A stretch of DNA of 64,000 bases from Hymenobacter sp. BRD67 (GTDB taxonomy: Bacteria; Bacteroidota; Bacteroidia; Cytophagales; Hymenobacteraceae). Below, in pieces: positions 46,049 through 55,671 of the stretch (within the stretch, counting starts at the first letter, position 1; every line of letters starts with the position of its first letter). The stretch spans positions 2,170,001 through 2,234,000 of the forward strand of contig NZ_CP053904.1 of NCBI RefSeq assembly GCF_013256425.1, in the 5' to 3' direction. The position numbers and the translations under genes are program-made. The notes below the pieces were generated by a model. That model was not told the DNA's origin. It saw only the letters and a program-made list of their open reading frames with translations, and did no database searches.

Positions 46049-48382
46049 CTAGAAAAAAATGCTGGCATTGGCCCGCAGATTAAAGGGGGTGCCCGGCGTA
46101 AACGTTCGTTCGGTAACCGGGGCAGCCTCGCCGCGCAGCTGGGTTTCGGTGGCGTACTGGGCCTCGTTCCAGTCCACGTTCAGCAGGTTTTGTATCGTGA
46201 GGCCCAGCTGGTAGCGCGGCTGCGTGTACGCCAGCACGGCATCGACCACAAAGTAGGGCAAGGCCCGCACCGAGTTGTCTTCGGTGGCCGGGCGGCCACC
46301 CAGGTAGCGGTAGCGCAGGCTGCCGCTCAGGCCGTTGGGCTGCTTGTAGGTAATGCCGGCAATGCTGGTAAAAACAGGTCCCAGCGGCACAAAATTCTCG
46401 CCCTCCGGGGCATCAAGCAGGCGGGCGTGGCTGTAGTTACCATCAAAATCGAGAAACAGCCGGCTGCTCAGCTGGTAGCGGGCCGACAGGTCGAAGCCGA
46501 AGCGCTGGGTCGGGCCCACGCTCGTGGTGGTGCCCTCATCGCCATTATACACCAGCTCATCCTGCAGGCGCAGGTACCAGAAGGCCGCATTCACCACCAA
46601 TTCCGGCACTGGCTTGAAAGTGCTGCCCATTTCGGCCCCGGTAGCGCGGGGCAGCGCCTGCACGGGGTTGGTGCCGCGCACAACTGCCCGCGCATCGTTG
46701 GAGTGAAAGCCCAGGCCCGAGCGCGCAAATAGCTGCACAGCCGGAGTAAGCTGGTAGTAAAAGTTGAGCTTGGGCGACACGCGAGCCGCGTTTACACGGC
46801 CCCGCAACGGCCCAAATACCTTGGCAGAGTCGGCAATCTGCCCCCGAAAGTCGAACACAAACAGGTCGGCCCGCACGGCGGCGTTCACGCTCAGGCGGTC
46901 GGTCAGTTCGAGCGTCTCGTCGAGGTAGGCGTTCAGGTTTTGCTCGTGCAGGCGGCCTATGTCCACGGTATCCCGAATAGCCCGTTTGGTGGCATGGCGC
47001 AGGGCCAAGTTCGAGTCATCGAGGCGGGTGCCCACGCCAAACGTAGTGTGCAGGTTGCGCACCCCCAGGCGGTTGTCGCGCTCGTACGTACCTGTGTAGC
47101 CGTAGAGGTTGCGGCCGGTATCGGTCTGGCTTATCTCGTCGCCATTTACCGGGTCAACCTTAAAAAAGGTAAAATCGGAAAACAGGCTGAAATTGTAGCG
47201 CGTGTAGTACACCTGCTGGCGCAGCACCGCGTCGTGGGGCAAGGCCGTGGTCAGTGTAGCATAGGCGTTGGCCCGGTTGGTAGCGCCGCCCTCGCTGGGG
47301 TCGATGCTGCCGAAGCGCGTAATCTGGCCATCGGCCACCGCCCGGCTGGGTATCTCCCCGCTGGCATTCCAGCTGGACGTAAAGTATGAGCCAAACAGCG
47401 TGAGCGACGTTTTATCGGTAAGCTGGCCGGTGTACTTGCCCATGCCATTGAAGCGCTTAAAGCACTGATTGTTCACAAACGGCGAGGCACTGAAATAATA
47501 CTCGCTGGCCACGTAGGCACTCTCCGATTTTTTGGTCAACAAGTGGTGGGTTCCCAGCAAATCGAGCATGACCAATGCCCGGTACGTGCTGTACTGCCCG
47601 GCTTCTACCTTCACCTGGTTGTGGTCGAGGCTGGTTTTGGTGAGAAACTCACCCGCGCCGGCCGTGGCCAGGTCGCCGAAGCGGGCAGTATAGGGCCCTT
47701 TATATACTTTGAGCTGCTCCACCGTTTCGGGAATTACGAAGTGAAAGTCGGCGTAGCCCTGGCCGTGGGCCTGGCTCACCATGTTCACCGGCAGGCCATC
47801 CACGCTCACGGCAAAGTCGGTGCCGTGGTCGGCATCGAAGCCGCGCAAAAAAATCTGCTCGGCCTTGCCGCCGCCCGCGTGCTGGGCAATAAAAAGCCCC
47901 GGCACCAGCCGCAGCAGGTCCTGGGCCGAGTTGATGGGCCGCAGCGTCTGGTCAATGTGAGTGATGGCGGCCAGGTTCTGGTTAAGGTCGCGCGGCTGGC
48001 TCACCGTTACTTCTGTCAGGCTAAGGGCGGCCGGGGCCAGCGCCACAGCCAAGCCCTTTACTTCGCCGGCGACTAGCGTGACTGACTGGGTGGCAAGGCG
48101 ATACCCTAGGGCGCCAAGCCGCAGCTTATACGTGCCGGGTGCCAGCCCAGTCAGGCGAAACTGACCCAGCGCATCGGTAGCCGTGCCGCCCGGCTGACCC
48201 ATCAACCCCACACTCACGCCCGGCAGCGGCTGGCCCGACAGCGAGTCGGCTACGGTGCCGCGCAGGGCGGCCGGACGCTGGGCCAGCGCCCCCAAAGAAA
48301 GAAAAAGAGCCGCTATCAGCAGCCCCAGCGGCTGCCAGCGCCGCCGCGAGATACGTAACCCCCGAAAGTAAATAAAGTGCAT
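46049..48382 (-). CDS. TonB-dependent outer-membrane receptor with carboxypeptidase-like N-terminal domain
   Basis: This is a 777-residue outer-membrane receptor. The signal peptide is about residues 1-34 (LLIAALFLSLGALAQ). The carboxypeptidase-D-like domain is LRGTVADSLSGQPLPGVSV. The plug domain includes VTVSQPRDLNQNLAAITHID and IFLRGFDADHGTDFAVSVDG. The barrel ends NLRANASIFF, with the terminal aromatic needed for insertion. No SusD gene is adjacent, which favours a metal or cofactor receptor over a glycan one. It is the last gene of the same-strand group with the HupE/UreJ permease and the DUF4331 protein. Confidence 0.9.
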   Translation of the reverse strand: MHFIYFRGLRISRRRWQPLGLLIAALFLSLGALAQRPAALRGTVADSLSGQPLPGVSVGLMGQPGGTATDALGQFRLTGLAPGTYKLRLGALGYRLATQSVTLVAGEVKGLAVALAPAALSLTEVTVSQPRDLNQNLAAITHIDQTLRPINSAQDLLRLVPGLFIAQHAGGGKAEQIFLRGFDADHGTDFAVSVDGLPVNMVSQAHGQGYADFHFVIPETVEQLKVYKGPYTARFGDLATAGAGEFLTKTSLDHNQVKVEAGQYSTYRALVMLDLLGTHHLLTKKSESAYVASEYYFSASPFVNNQCFKRFNGMGKYTGQLTDKTSLTLFGSYFTSSWNASGEIPSRAVADGQITRFGSIDPSEGGATNRANAYATLTTALPHDAVLRQQVYYTRYNFSLFSDFTFFKVDPVNGDEISQTDTGRNLYGYTGTYERDNRLGVRNLHTTFGVGTRLDDSNLALRHATKRAIRDTVDIGRLHEQNLNAYLDETLELTDRLSVNAAVRADLFVFDFRGQIADSAKVFGPLRGRVNAARVSPKLNFYYQLTPAVQLFARSGLGFHSNDARAVVRGTNPVQALPRATGAEMGSTFKPVPELVVNAAFWYLRLQDELVYNGDEGTTTSVGPTQRFGFDLSARYQLSSRLFLDFDGNYSHARLLDAPEGENFVPLGPVFTSIAGITYKQPNGLSGSLRYRYLGGRPATEDNSVRALPYFVVDAVLAYTQPRYQLGLTIQNLLNVDWNEAQYATETQLRGEAAPVTERTFTPGTPFNLRANASIFF

Positions 48383-48526
48383 ACCCCTGCGTCAGCGACG
48401 CCGGCGCGCCCGCAGCGGGGCGCATTTCCAGCATCAGTATAAAAACATGAAACGACCCGCCGCGTCCGCCTGGCGGCATACGGAGGAAACTCCGGCCACC
48501 GGGCGGTGGCTGGAGGCTGGGCAGTT

Positions 48527-48922
48527 TCAGCCGTATTGGGGCGGGGGGTAGTCGTGCCCGCCAAAGCCGGCAGGAAGCAGCAACCGGCTTAGTGCCAAGC
48601 GCCAGGGGGCCACCGGCCAGCGCAGCGAAATGGCCCCAACCACGGGGCTGGCGGCCACGCAGTGCACATCGAGCCCCTTTAGCTGGGCCAGGTAATGCAG
48701 GCCGGTGCCGGTGGGCAGCCGGCGCTGCACTGCGTGCTGGTCGCCGTTGCACTGCTCAAAGCAGTCGAGGCGCAGGTAGTTGGCCTGCTGGCATTCTTTA
48801 CTGTGCACGTACGGATGAGCGGCCGTGAACAGTGGCTCCGGGGGCCGGCTCACGAGCAGGCCCGCGCCTACTACCAGCAGGTAGTTGAGCAGCAAGAGCC
48901 AGGTAAGAAGCGGGCGAAGCAT
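48527..48922 (-). CDS. Small secreted or membrane-anchored protein with four cysteines
   Basis: The protein is 131 residues. The N-terminal hydrophobic segment MLRPLLTWLLLLNYLLVVGA acts as signal or anchor. The mature part has CQQANYLRLDCFEQCNGDQ and a later Cys in LDVHCVAASP. The C-terminus is rich in His/Pro (GGHDYPPPQYG). I do not recognise a named family. Its place between a HupE/UreJ permease and a TonB receptor suggests an accessory role, possibly metal related. That is inference. Confidence 0.7.
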   Translation of the reverse strand: MLRPLLTWLLLLNYLLVVGAGLLVSRPPEPLFTAAHPYVHSKECQQANYLRLDCFEQCNGDQHAVQRRLPTGTGLHYLAQLKGLDVHCVAASPVVGAISLRWPVAPWRLALSRLLLPAGFGGHDYPPPQYG

Positions 48923-48972
48923 GAAAAAAGTAAAACAGTCCGAAGTTAATCAACTGGCACTGCGGCAACTAC

Positions 48973-49692
48973 CTACGTCAGTAAGCGGTCAACCGTCCAG
49001 TAGGCGGCAACCAGGCCGATGATGATTGAAACCGGCACTACTACCCGCGCCCGGTACCAGGGCCGGCCGTAGGCCCAGCGCCCCACCAGCAGCCAGCACA
49101 GCAAAATAATGCTGACCTGGCCCAGCTCGACGCCCACGTTAAAGGAGATAAGCGAGCCAAAATAGTCCTTGCGCGGTAGCCCGAGGCCCGTGAGGGCGCT
49201 GGCGAAGCCCATGCCGTGAATCAGCCCAAAGCCGAATACGATGGCCAGCCGCCACGGACTGAGCTTGGTAGTAATAATATTCTCAATGGCTACGAAGAGG
49301 ATGGAAAGCGCAATAATGGGCTCTACCACGCTGCCCGGCGGCTTAATGATGCCATACATAGCCAGCCCCAGCGTAATGGAGTGCGCCACCGTGAAGGCAG
49401 TGGCCTGCATCAGCACGGGCCGGAGGCGCGGCTCCAGAATGTAGAGGCTGATAATGAACAGAATATGGTCGAACCCCAGCGGAATAATATGGGTAAAGCC
49501 GAGCTGGATGTAGGTCCAGAAAACGGCAGTCCGGGAAAGCTTGCTGAGGTCAGCGTCGATAACGTGCGCGGCGGCGGGCAGCGTGAGCAGCCAGGCCAAG
49601 GCGAGCACCGCCAAGCCAACCCGCACGCGCCGATTGCCGGCCAGCGACGCGGGTAAGCAGTACCAAGAAGCTGTATTACATAGTATTTTCAC
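48973..49692 (-). CDS. HupE/UreJ-family membrane protein (candidate nickel/cobalt permease)
   Basis: The protein is 239 residues with an N-terminal signal (VGLAVLALAWLLTLPAAAHV) and six or so further membrane segments. The family signature is GFTHIIPLGFDHILFIISLY, with His residues in a membrane helix, plus FTVAHSITLGLA and FGLIHGMGFASAL. HupE/UreJ proteins are thought to move nickel or cobalt, but this later-described subfamily (often called HupE/UreJ_2) has no proven substrate. No urease or hydrogenase gene is in the window. It starts 14 bp after the TPR gene ends, so they are probably co-transcribed. Confidence 0.88.
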   Translation of the reverse strand: MKILCNTASWYCLPASLAGNRRVRVGLAVLALAWLLTLPAAAHVIDADLSKLSRTAVFWTYIQLGFTHIIPLGFDHILFIISLYILEPRLRPVLMQATAFTVAHSITLGLAMYGIIKPPGSVVEPIIALSILFVAIENIITTKLSPWRLAIVFGFGLIHGMGFASALTGLGLPRKDYFGSLISFNVGVELGQVSIILLCWLLVGRWAYGRPWYRARVVVPVSIIIGLVAAYWTVDRLLT

Positions 49693-49705
49693 TATATTAA
49701 CGCGA

Positions 49706-51037
49706 CTAGCGAGCGGCCAACAGGGTTTCGCCTTCGGCTGTCACTTCAGGGTTGAGGTAGGGCGCGGTCTTAACTGCTTTCTCGATGAGCGCCCGGCCTT
49801 CGGCGGGCTGGCCGTTTTTACTGAGGATGAGGCCGGCGCGGCAAAGCAGCACCGGGTTTTGCGAGTTGGTACGGCGGGCTACCTGCATGTATTTCTGAGC
49901 CTCCTTAAACTCGCCACGCTTGTAGTGCACCCAGGCCAGGGTCTCGTTCACGTCGATATTGTCGGGGCGGCGGGCATACTCGATTTTGGCGTGCTCCAGC
50001 GCTTTGTCCAGCTCATTGGTTTTGAGGTAGGCGTAGGCCAGCTCCCGGTCGGTGTAGTGGCCGAGCTGCTCGTCGTTATTGGCTTGCTTAGCAGCATCAG
50101 CCAGCATTTCTACCGATTCGCGGGCCATCTTATCGGCCTCGTCGGGTTGGTGGTTGAGCCGGTACACATCCACCAGCTCATCGGTAAAGGCATAGTCCTT
50201 CACGGTGGCGCGGGCCAGGTTCAGGTCTTTGATAGCGGTAGCATAATCCTGGTGCGCCGCAGCTACCCTGGCCAGCCCGGCCAGCGCGTAAGCGTAGTTG
50301 GGACGCAGCACCAGCGCCATCTGGTAGTAGCCCTGGGCTTTATCGAGCTGGCCGCTTACTTCATACAAATGGCCCAGCGCTACGCGGCTCCACTCGGTTT
50401 GCTCGAGGCCAGCATAACCAGCTTTCACGGCCAGGTCCATGGCCTCGATAGCACCGGGGATGTCGCCATGAATCTCGCGCAGGTAGCTGACGCGGGCATA
50501 AGCCGTGAGGTCGGGGCGCACCTGGTTCATCTTATCGGCCATCTTGATGGCTTCGTCGTAATGGCCCAGCTCCACGTTGGCATCAGTCAGCAGGCCATAC
50601 ACATAGCCGCTCTGCGGGTTCAGCTCCTGAGCTTGCTGGGCCAGCGCCAAGCCCTGCGAGAAGTGGTGCTGGGTAAGGCTCAGCGAGGCCTGACAGCACA
50701 GCGCCTCAAAGTTCTCCGGGTTGGCCTTCAGTACTTCCTGCAACAGCTGCATGGCCGCCGCGTCGTAATACGGGTGGTTGCCGGTGATGCGGCCTTCCTG
50801 CATGTAGGCCTCGGCCAGCAGCAGGCGGCTTTTCTGGTCGTTGGGGTCGGTGCGCAGCTTGGCCAGCAAGCCCTGCATCGACGCTTTGGTATTGACCCAC
50901 TCGCCGCCAAGCGCCAGGCGGCCGATGCGGTCTTTGGGTTCGGGCAGGGCGGGCGGGCCCTGCTTTTTAAAGAACAGAATAGCGGCTATGGCCAAGCCAA
51001 AAGCCAGCAACAGGCCAGTATATAGTTTTTTTTGCAT
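49706..51037 (-). CDS. Tetratricopeptide repeat protein with N-terminal membrane anchor
   Basis: The protein is 443 residues from the start at 51037 (MQKKLYTGLLLAFGLAIAAI). A single membrane segment is at about 8-24. At least eight TPR-like helical hairpins follow (for example SRLLLAEAYMQEGRITG, ALGHLYEVSGQLDKAQGYYQ, TLAWVHYKRGEFKEAQKYMQ). TPR arrays are protein-binding scaffolds, so it may organise partners in the periplasm. It lies between the DUF4331 gene and the HupE/UreJ gene on the same strand. A terminator-like hairpin upstream (51096-51139) may reduce its read-through from the DUF4331 gene. Confidence 0.88.
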   Translation of the reverse strand: MQKKLYTGLLLAFGLAIAAILFFKKQGPPALPEPKDRIGRLALGGEWVNTKASMQGLLAKLRTDPNDQKSRLLLAEAYMQEGRITGNHPYYDAAAMQLLQEVLKANPENFEALCCQASLSLTQHHFSQGLALAQQAQELNPQSGYVYGLLTDANVELGHYDEAIKMADKMNQVRPDLTAYARVSYLREIHGDIPGAIEAMDLAVKAGYAGLEQTEWSRVALGHLYEVSGQLDKAQGYYQMALVLRPNYAYALAGLARVAAAHQDYATAIKDLNLARATVKDYAFTDELVDVYRLNHQPDEADKMARESVEMLADAAKQANNDEQLGHYTDRELAYAYLKTNELDKALEHAKIEYARRPDNIDVNETLAWVHYKRGEFKEAQKYMQVARRTNSQNPVLLCRAGLILSKNGQPAEGRALIEKAVKTAPYLNPEVTAEGETLLAAR

Positions 51038-51095
51038 GGAAAAGGCAACTAGCAAGGATATACTAAACAAACGCTTTGGTAGCGAGCAGCTACCT

Positions 51096-51139
51096 AAAAG
51101 AGCCGCCGCCAGCTCTGTAAGCTAACCGGCGGCTCTTTT
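51096..51139 (-). terminator. Terminator-like hairpin after the DUF4331 gene
   Basis: AAAAGAGCCGCCG and CGGCGGCTCTTTT are perfect reverse complements around an 18-base loop, with T tracts on both strands. It lies between the DUF4331 and TPR genes. Confidence 0.8.
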
Positions 51140-51184
51140 CCACCTGTAGCGAGGCCTTACGGAGCAGGCCTCACCAGCGGCGGC

Positions 51185-53464
51185 TTACAGGCGGGCAATG
51201 TGCAGCGACTGCATCAGTGTTTTGCCGGCGTAGAGCGAGGCAATATACTGGCCCGGCACTACGGAAGCAGCGGGTTGCCATTTGATATCGCTTACCCCAG
51301 CCGGGTAGTTGTGGGCAGGGATAGTGGCAATATGACGGCCCGTTACGTCCCGAATTTCCACCGACAGGTTAGTAGCTACTGCCAGCTCCAAGTGCAGGTT
51401 GGTAACGCCGGTCGAGGGGTTGGGGTAGGCGCTAGCCATTGTCAGGGTTGGGGCGAAGCCCAGGTTCTGGCTTGGGGCCAGCTGAGCCAGCGCTACGCGC
51501 TGCGCGTTAGTACCGCTCCAGGGTGTCTGCACGTAAGGGAAAGCAACCCGGAAGGTTGTGTCGTTTTTCTCGACGTTGGTGCTAAAAGTCAGCACGTTGC
51601 CCAGCTGCGGCGTCACGGGACTGGCGGCAGTGCCACCCGCATAGTCGTCGTACCAGAGGCCTACGGCAGCCAGTACTACGCCGCTTACGGCCTGCAATTC
51701 GATGCGCGTTACATCATCTTCCAGGCGGCGGCCATTGGGGAAGCCGTCCATGTTCGGGATAGCCTGCGCGGCATTACCCGAAGCAGTAAAGCGGGCGTCT
51801 GTCAGACCAAGCTTGGCAGCGGCCAGTAGACCTTCGGAGCTAAAGTCCGGGTTAGGCTGACCATTCACGACGCGCGGAGTAGGCGGCACGGCCATGTTTA
51901 TACGCAGCATGTCGCCAAAAGTCGGCAGGAAGTTGTTGATGAAGGGCTTACCAGCCGAGAGGGGGTTAACAGTAGTGCCCGAAAGCACTGTTTTGCCGGT
52001 AGCCAGCTGATAGGGAGGAAGATTAGGTACCCCAGTGTGGAAGATGGGGAGCAAATCGACGGAGCGCGGCGAGCCAGTAGCACCGTTATTGAGCAGATAC
52101 TCGCCGAAGCCACCCGAGGCGCTTGGAGCCAGGGCCGTACCATTTGTAAGCGCATTGCCATAGAGCGGGCTCAGGCCGGCAGCGCCATTGCGGAAGTCGA
52201 AGCCACCGTTGAGCGGCGCCGGCAGCACGCCAGCCAACGACTTGGTTTGGATACGCAGCGGAGCAAAGCCGGGAACGGCTTCGCCGTAATAGGTTTGCGG
52301 ATTTCCATTTGGAGTAGGCTTGGGAGCAGCCCCGTTCTTTGGCGTGTTATCAGCCATGTATAAGCCGAGCTCCGGATTTTTGAGGTTAGCCTCAAACATT
52401 CCCTGGGCTGAAGTTGCGGCGGCATTGCCCACGCCATATGGCGAGGCATTGTTCCAGCTGTCCTTCATCCCAACGGGCTGAATAACCTCGTTGGTAAGTG
52501 GCATACCCAGGCGCGACACCTGCACATAGGTACCCGTCTGCGAGCGCGTGCCGTCGGCGTTGATGGTCCGGATAGACAAGCGGCTGGCCGAAGCCCACAC
52601 GCCAATGGTATAAGGAGATACCGGCGAAGCAGCAGCAGTGCCCATTTGAGCGCCTGACAGAATATCGGTTGTAGCTGACAGCGCAGGGGTACCTGCCTTC
52701 GCGAGCGTCGATACCGGAATCTGCATCACGATGGAATGAACGTTTTTGCGGGCCAAGCCATCGCGGGCACTACCAGCAGCACGTACACCACCTAAGTCAA
52801 AGATGGCTCCTAAGTCAGTAAAGAACGCATCATCGGTCGGCCCACAGAATATCTTAAAGTTTCCGCCGTTAGCAGCAGGTACACTCCGAATGGTGCTCTC
52901 AGCATAAGCCTGATAGCTGGACTTGCCTAAACCAGCGGGATTGGTAATGGAAGTCGGCCCGATATTAGGAGCAGGTACAACACCATCTGAATAAATTGTC
53001 GTAAACGCCCCACCCGCTATGCTCTGCTGTAGCGTATAGGTAGTCTTCAGGTTTTCCTTACCTAACCGTACCCGAAAAAAAGTACTAGGGTCTTCGTTGG
53101 CTCTCGTAAATGTGAAGCGAAAGGTAATGTCGTCGCCGGTAGTGGCCGGATTGTTCTTAACGTGAATATCATAGTTGATATTCTCGCCAAAGGTATTGAA
53201 GTTAGGGCCGCCCTGGGGCAGCTCAAACGGAATGTAGTTGGCTACAATCGTGACCGTGGCGTTAGCGTCGTTGGCCGGGGCATCCGGCGAGCGGAATACG
53301 TAGAGGTCGGTGTTGTCGGCGAGCGGGTCGTCGGCGATGAGCGGCGCCTCCCGGTGCGAGGAAGCCTCCAGGTGGTTGGTATGCCCGCTCCAGGTTAGCA
53401 GGCCTCCGACGGCAGCAGCAGCTAACGCTACTTGGACGACGGGACGGGTAAGGTTTTTCTTCAT
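51185..53464 (-). CDS. DUF4331 domain secreted protein with T9SS type A sorting domain
   Basis: This is a 759-residue exported protein. The signal segment is VVQVALAAAAVGGLLTWSGH. The DUF4331 hallmark at about 36-55 is SSHREAPLIADDPLADNTDL, followed by YVFRSPDAPANDANATVTIV and the block FENINYDIHVKNNPATTGDD-like text. A long beta-rich body ends in YPNPSTGVTNLHLELAV to LYAGKTLMQSLHIARL, the T9SS type A sorting signal, so it should cross the outer membrane. The family function is unknown. Acidic Asp-rich loops could bind metal. It heads the same-strand group with TPR, HupE/UreJ, Cys protein and TonB receptor genes. Confidence 0.9.
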   Translation of the reverse strand: MKKNLTRPVVQVALAAAAVGGLLTWSGHTNHLEASSHREAPLIADDPLADNTDLYVFRSPDAPANDANATVTIVANYIPFELPQGGPNFNTFGENINYDIHVKNNPATTGDDITFRFTFTRANEDPSTFFRVRLGKENLKTTYTLQQSIAGGAFTTIYSDGVVPAPNIGPTSITNPAGLGKSSYQAYAESTIRSVPAANGGNFKIFCGPTDDAFFTDLGAIFDLGGVRAAGSARDGLARKNVHSIVMQIPVSTLAKAGTPALSATTDILSGAQMGTAAASPVSPYTIGVWASASRLSIRTINADGTRSQTGTYVQVSRLGMPLTNEVIQPVGMKDSWNNASPYGVGNAAATSAQGMFEANLKNPELGLYMADNTPKNGAAPKPTPNGNPQTYYGEAVPGFAPLRIQTKSLAGVLPAPLNGGFDFRNGAAGLSPLYGNALTNGTALAPSASGGFGEYLLNNGATGSPRSVDLLPIFHTGVPNLPPYQLATGKTVLSGTTVNPLSAGKPFINNFLPTFGDMLRINMAVPPTPRVVNGQPNPDFSSEGLLAAAKLGLTDARFTASGNAAQAIPNMDGFPNGRRLEDDVTRIELQAVSGVVLAAVGLWYDDYAGGTAASPVTPQLGNVLTFSTNVEKNDTTFRVAFPYVQTPWSGTNAQRVALAQLAPSQNLGFAPTLTMASAYPNPSTGVTNLHLELAVATNLSVEIRDVTGRHIATIPAHNYPAGVSDIKWQPAASVVPGQYIASLYAGKTLMQSLHIARL

Positions 53465-53682
53465 GGAAAGAAAAAATGGGAAAAGGGTAAAAAGAAAATG
53501 AACTATTTATGAAATAAATTTCTGCGGGCTTACACCCTGATTTTATTACCGTTATGCACAGTAGCGAAAGTAGCTACGCTTCCTTTTGAATTCCGGTTTT
53601 AGGCAATTTTGCGAATGCCCGAATTTTGTATATTGTTTTTCTTGGGTTTTTCTCCGTACCGGCCATTCGGAGCCCTTGAGGC

Positions 53683-53690
53683 TACTTTTG
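53683..53690 (+). promoter_or_regulatory. Bacteroidota-type -7 box ahead of hscA
   Basis: TACTTTTG fits TAnnTTTG and lies 77 bases before the ATG at 53768. A good -33 box is not visible. Its position argues against translation from in-frame starts further upstream. Confidence 0.4.
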
Positions 53691-53767
53691 CCGGGCCATG
53701 TTGCCGGCATTTTTGTTTGTTATTTTTCAGCTGCCTCGCGGCAGCCTCGCTCTTACCCTACCTCCAA

Positions 53768-55642
53768 ATGGCTAAAGTCGCCATCAACCTCGCCACGGGC
53801 GCTATTCAGCAGGAAGAGCTCATCGTGGGTATCGACCTGGGCACCACCAACAGCCTCGTGGCCTATGTGCACCCCGAAACCCGCCAGCCGGCGGCCATCA
53901 ACGACCTGGGCCGGGGCGCCATTGTGCCATCGGTCGTGCACTTTCCGCCCGATGGTAGCAGCCCGCTCGTGGGCAACGAAGCCAAGGACTTCCTCCTCTC
54001 CGACCCCGCCAACACCATTTATTCGGTAAAGCGCCTGCTGGGCAAAAGCTACCGCGACCTGGGCCAGCACGCCGGCCAGCTCGGCTACAAGGTGATTGAC
54101 GACGACAGCGAGGGCCTGGTCAAGATTCGGGTGGGTGAGCGCTTTTACTCGCCCATCGAGCTATCGGCCGACATCCTGCGCGAACTGCGCCACCGCGCCG
54201 AGCACGCCCTCAAAACGCCGGTGCGCCGCGCCGTTATTACGGTGCCGGCTTACTTCAACGACTCGCAGCGCCAAGCCACCCGCGACGCCGGCCGCCTGGC
54301 GGGCCTCGAAGTGCTGCGCATTGTCAACGAGCCCACGGCTGCCGCCCTGGCCTACGGCATCGGCCTCGACCCCAGCGATGAAAAGACCGTGGCCGTGTAC
54401 GACCTCGGCGGGGGTACCTTCGATATCAGCATTTTGCGCCTGCACCAGGGCATTTTTGAGGTAATGAGCACCCACGGCGACACCTGGCTGGGCGGCGACG
54501 ATATGGACCGCGCCATAGGGGAACATTGGCAGTCAATATTCAACTTACCTAATACTTTCGGGCAGGTGCCGGCCCTGCAGCAGCAGCTGCGCCTGGCGGC
54601 CGAAATGGCCAAGCGCTACCTCAGCCAGCACGACGACTTCACGACCCAGCTCCTCGACGGCGACGAGCACGTGTACGTGGTGACCCTGACCAAAGCGGAG
54701 TTCAACGCGCTCATTGCCCCGCTGGTGGAACGCACGCTGGCCGCCTGCCGCCAGGCCCTGGGCGACGCCAAGCTGACGCCCGCCAGCATCGACGCCGTGC
54801 TGCTCGTGGGTGGCTCCACCCGTGTGCCGCTGGTGCAGCAGGAGGTCGCAAAATTCTTCGGCCAGCCGGCCAATAATTCGCTCAACCCCGACGAAGTAGT
54901 GGCGCTGGGCGCGGCTATTCAGGCTGATATTCTGGCCGGTAATCGCCGCGACGTGCTGCTGCTCGACGTGACGCCCCTCACGCTGGGCATCGAAACCCTG
55001 GGCGGACTAATGGACGCCATTATTCCGCGCAATTCCAAGATACCGACCAAGGCCGGCCGGCAGTACACCACCAGCATCGATGGTCAGGTGAACCTCAAAA
55101 TCGGAGTATATCAGGGTGAGCGCGACCTGGTTAGCGAAAACCGCAAGCTCGGCGAGTTTGTGCTGAGTGGCATCCCGGCCATGCCCGCCGGCCTGCCCAA
55201 AATCGACGTCAACTTTTTCCTGAATGCCGACGGTATTCTGCGGGTTGAAGCCGTGGAGCTACGCTCCGGCACCCGCCAGCAGGTCGATATCAAGCCCCAG
55301 TATGGACTTACCGACGAGCAGGTGGAGCAAATGCTGATGGACTCGCTCACCAATGCCAAGCAGGACGTAGCCGCCCGCCTGCTCATTGAGGCGCGCACCG
55401 CCGCCGAGCAGTTGCTTTACCAGGTTGAGCGCTTTTTGAAGAAGAATGCCGAGCACCTCGAAGCCGTCGAAATAACGACCACTACCGCTCACACCGACCT
55501 GCTGCGCCAGGCCCTGGCCGGCAACGACCGCGACCTGATTCTCAGGCGCATGGATGAGCTCGACGAGTTCACCCGCCCGTTTGCCGAGCGCGTGATGAAC
55601 ATCTCCATTAAGCAGGCTATGAGCGGCAAGCAGATTGGGTAA
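53768..55642 (+). CDS. hscA: Hsp70-family chaperone, HscA-like
   Basis: This 624-residue Hsp70 is close to HscA in length and lacks the long acidic DnaK tail. The start at 53768 ([20 protein letters not shown]) includes the N-terminal extension before the phosphate-1 loop [12 protein letters not shown] that is usual in HscA. Other ATPase motifs are [31 protein letters not shown] and [14 protein letters not shown]. The substrate domain begins [17 protein letters not shown]. IscU encoded at 9181 carries the LPPVK target motif. Open reading continues upstream to 53609, but that part is not Hsp70-like. hscB is not in the window. DnaK paralogy remains possible. Confidence 0.87.
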   Translation: MAKVAINLATGAIQQEELIVGIDLGTTNSLVAYVHPETRQPAAINDLGRGAIVPSVVHFPPDGSSPLVGNEAKDFLLSDPANTIYSVKRLLGKSYRDLGQHAGQLGYKVIDDDSEGLVKIRVGERFYSPIELSADILRELRHRAEHALKTPVRRAVITVPAYFNDSQRQATRDAGRLAGLEVLRIVNEPTAAALAYGIGLDPSDEKTVAVYDLGGGTFDISILRLHQGIFEVMSTHGDTWLGGDDMDRAIGEHWQSIFNLPNTFGQVPALQQQLRLAAEMAKRYLSQHDDFTTQLLDGDEHVYVVTLTKAEFNALIAPLVERTLAACRQALGDAKLTPASIDAVLLVGGSTRVPLVQQEVAKFFGQPANNSLNPDEVVALGAAIQADILAGNRRDVLLLDVTPLTLGIETLGGLMDAIIPRNSKIPTKAGRQYTTSIDGQVNLKIGVYQGERDLVSENRKLGEFVLSGIPAMPAGLPKIDVNFFLNADGILRVEAVELRSGTRQQVDIKPQYGLTDEQVEQMLMDSLTNAKQDVAARLLIEARTAAEQLLYQVERFLKKNAEHLEAVEITTTTAHTDLLRQALAGNDRDLILRRMDELDEFTRPFAERVMNISIKQAMSGKQIG

Positions 55643-55671
55643 GCAGCGGCTTGCTGCTGTTGCGGACACCC

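Noticed and set aside
49541..51025. A 494-codon plus-strand open frame opposite the TPR gene
   Set aside because: It has no family motif and low-information composition. The opposite strand has regular TPR repeats and a membrane anchor.
53609..53767. An N-terminal extension of the Hsp70 by 53 residues
   Set aside because: The added residues are Cys/Phe-rich, unlike any Hsp70. A promoter-like TACTTTTG lies inside, and the ATG at 53768 begins the conserved region.
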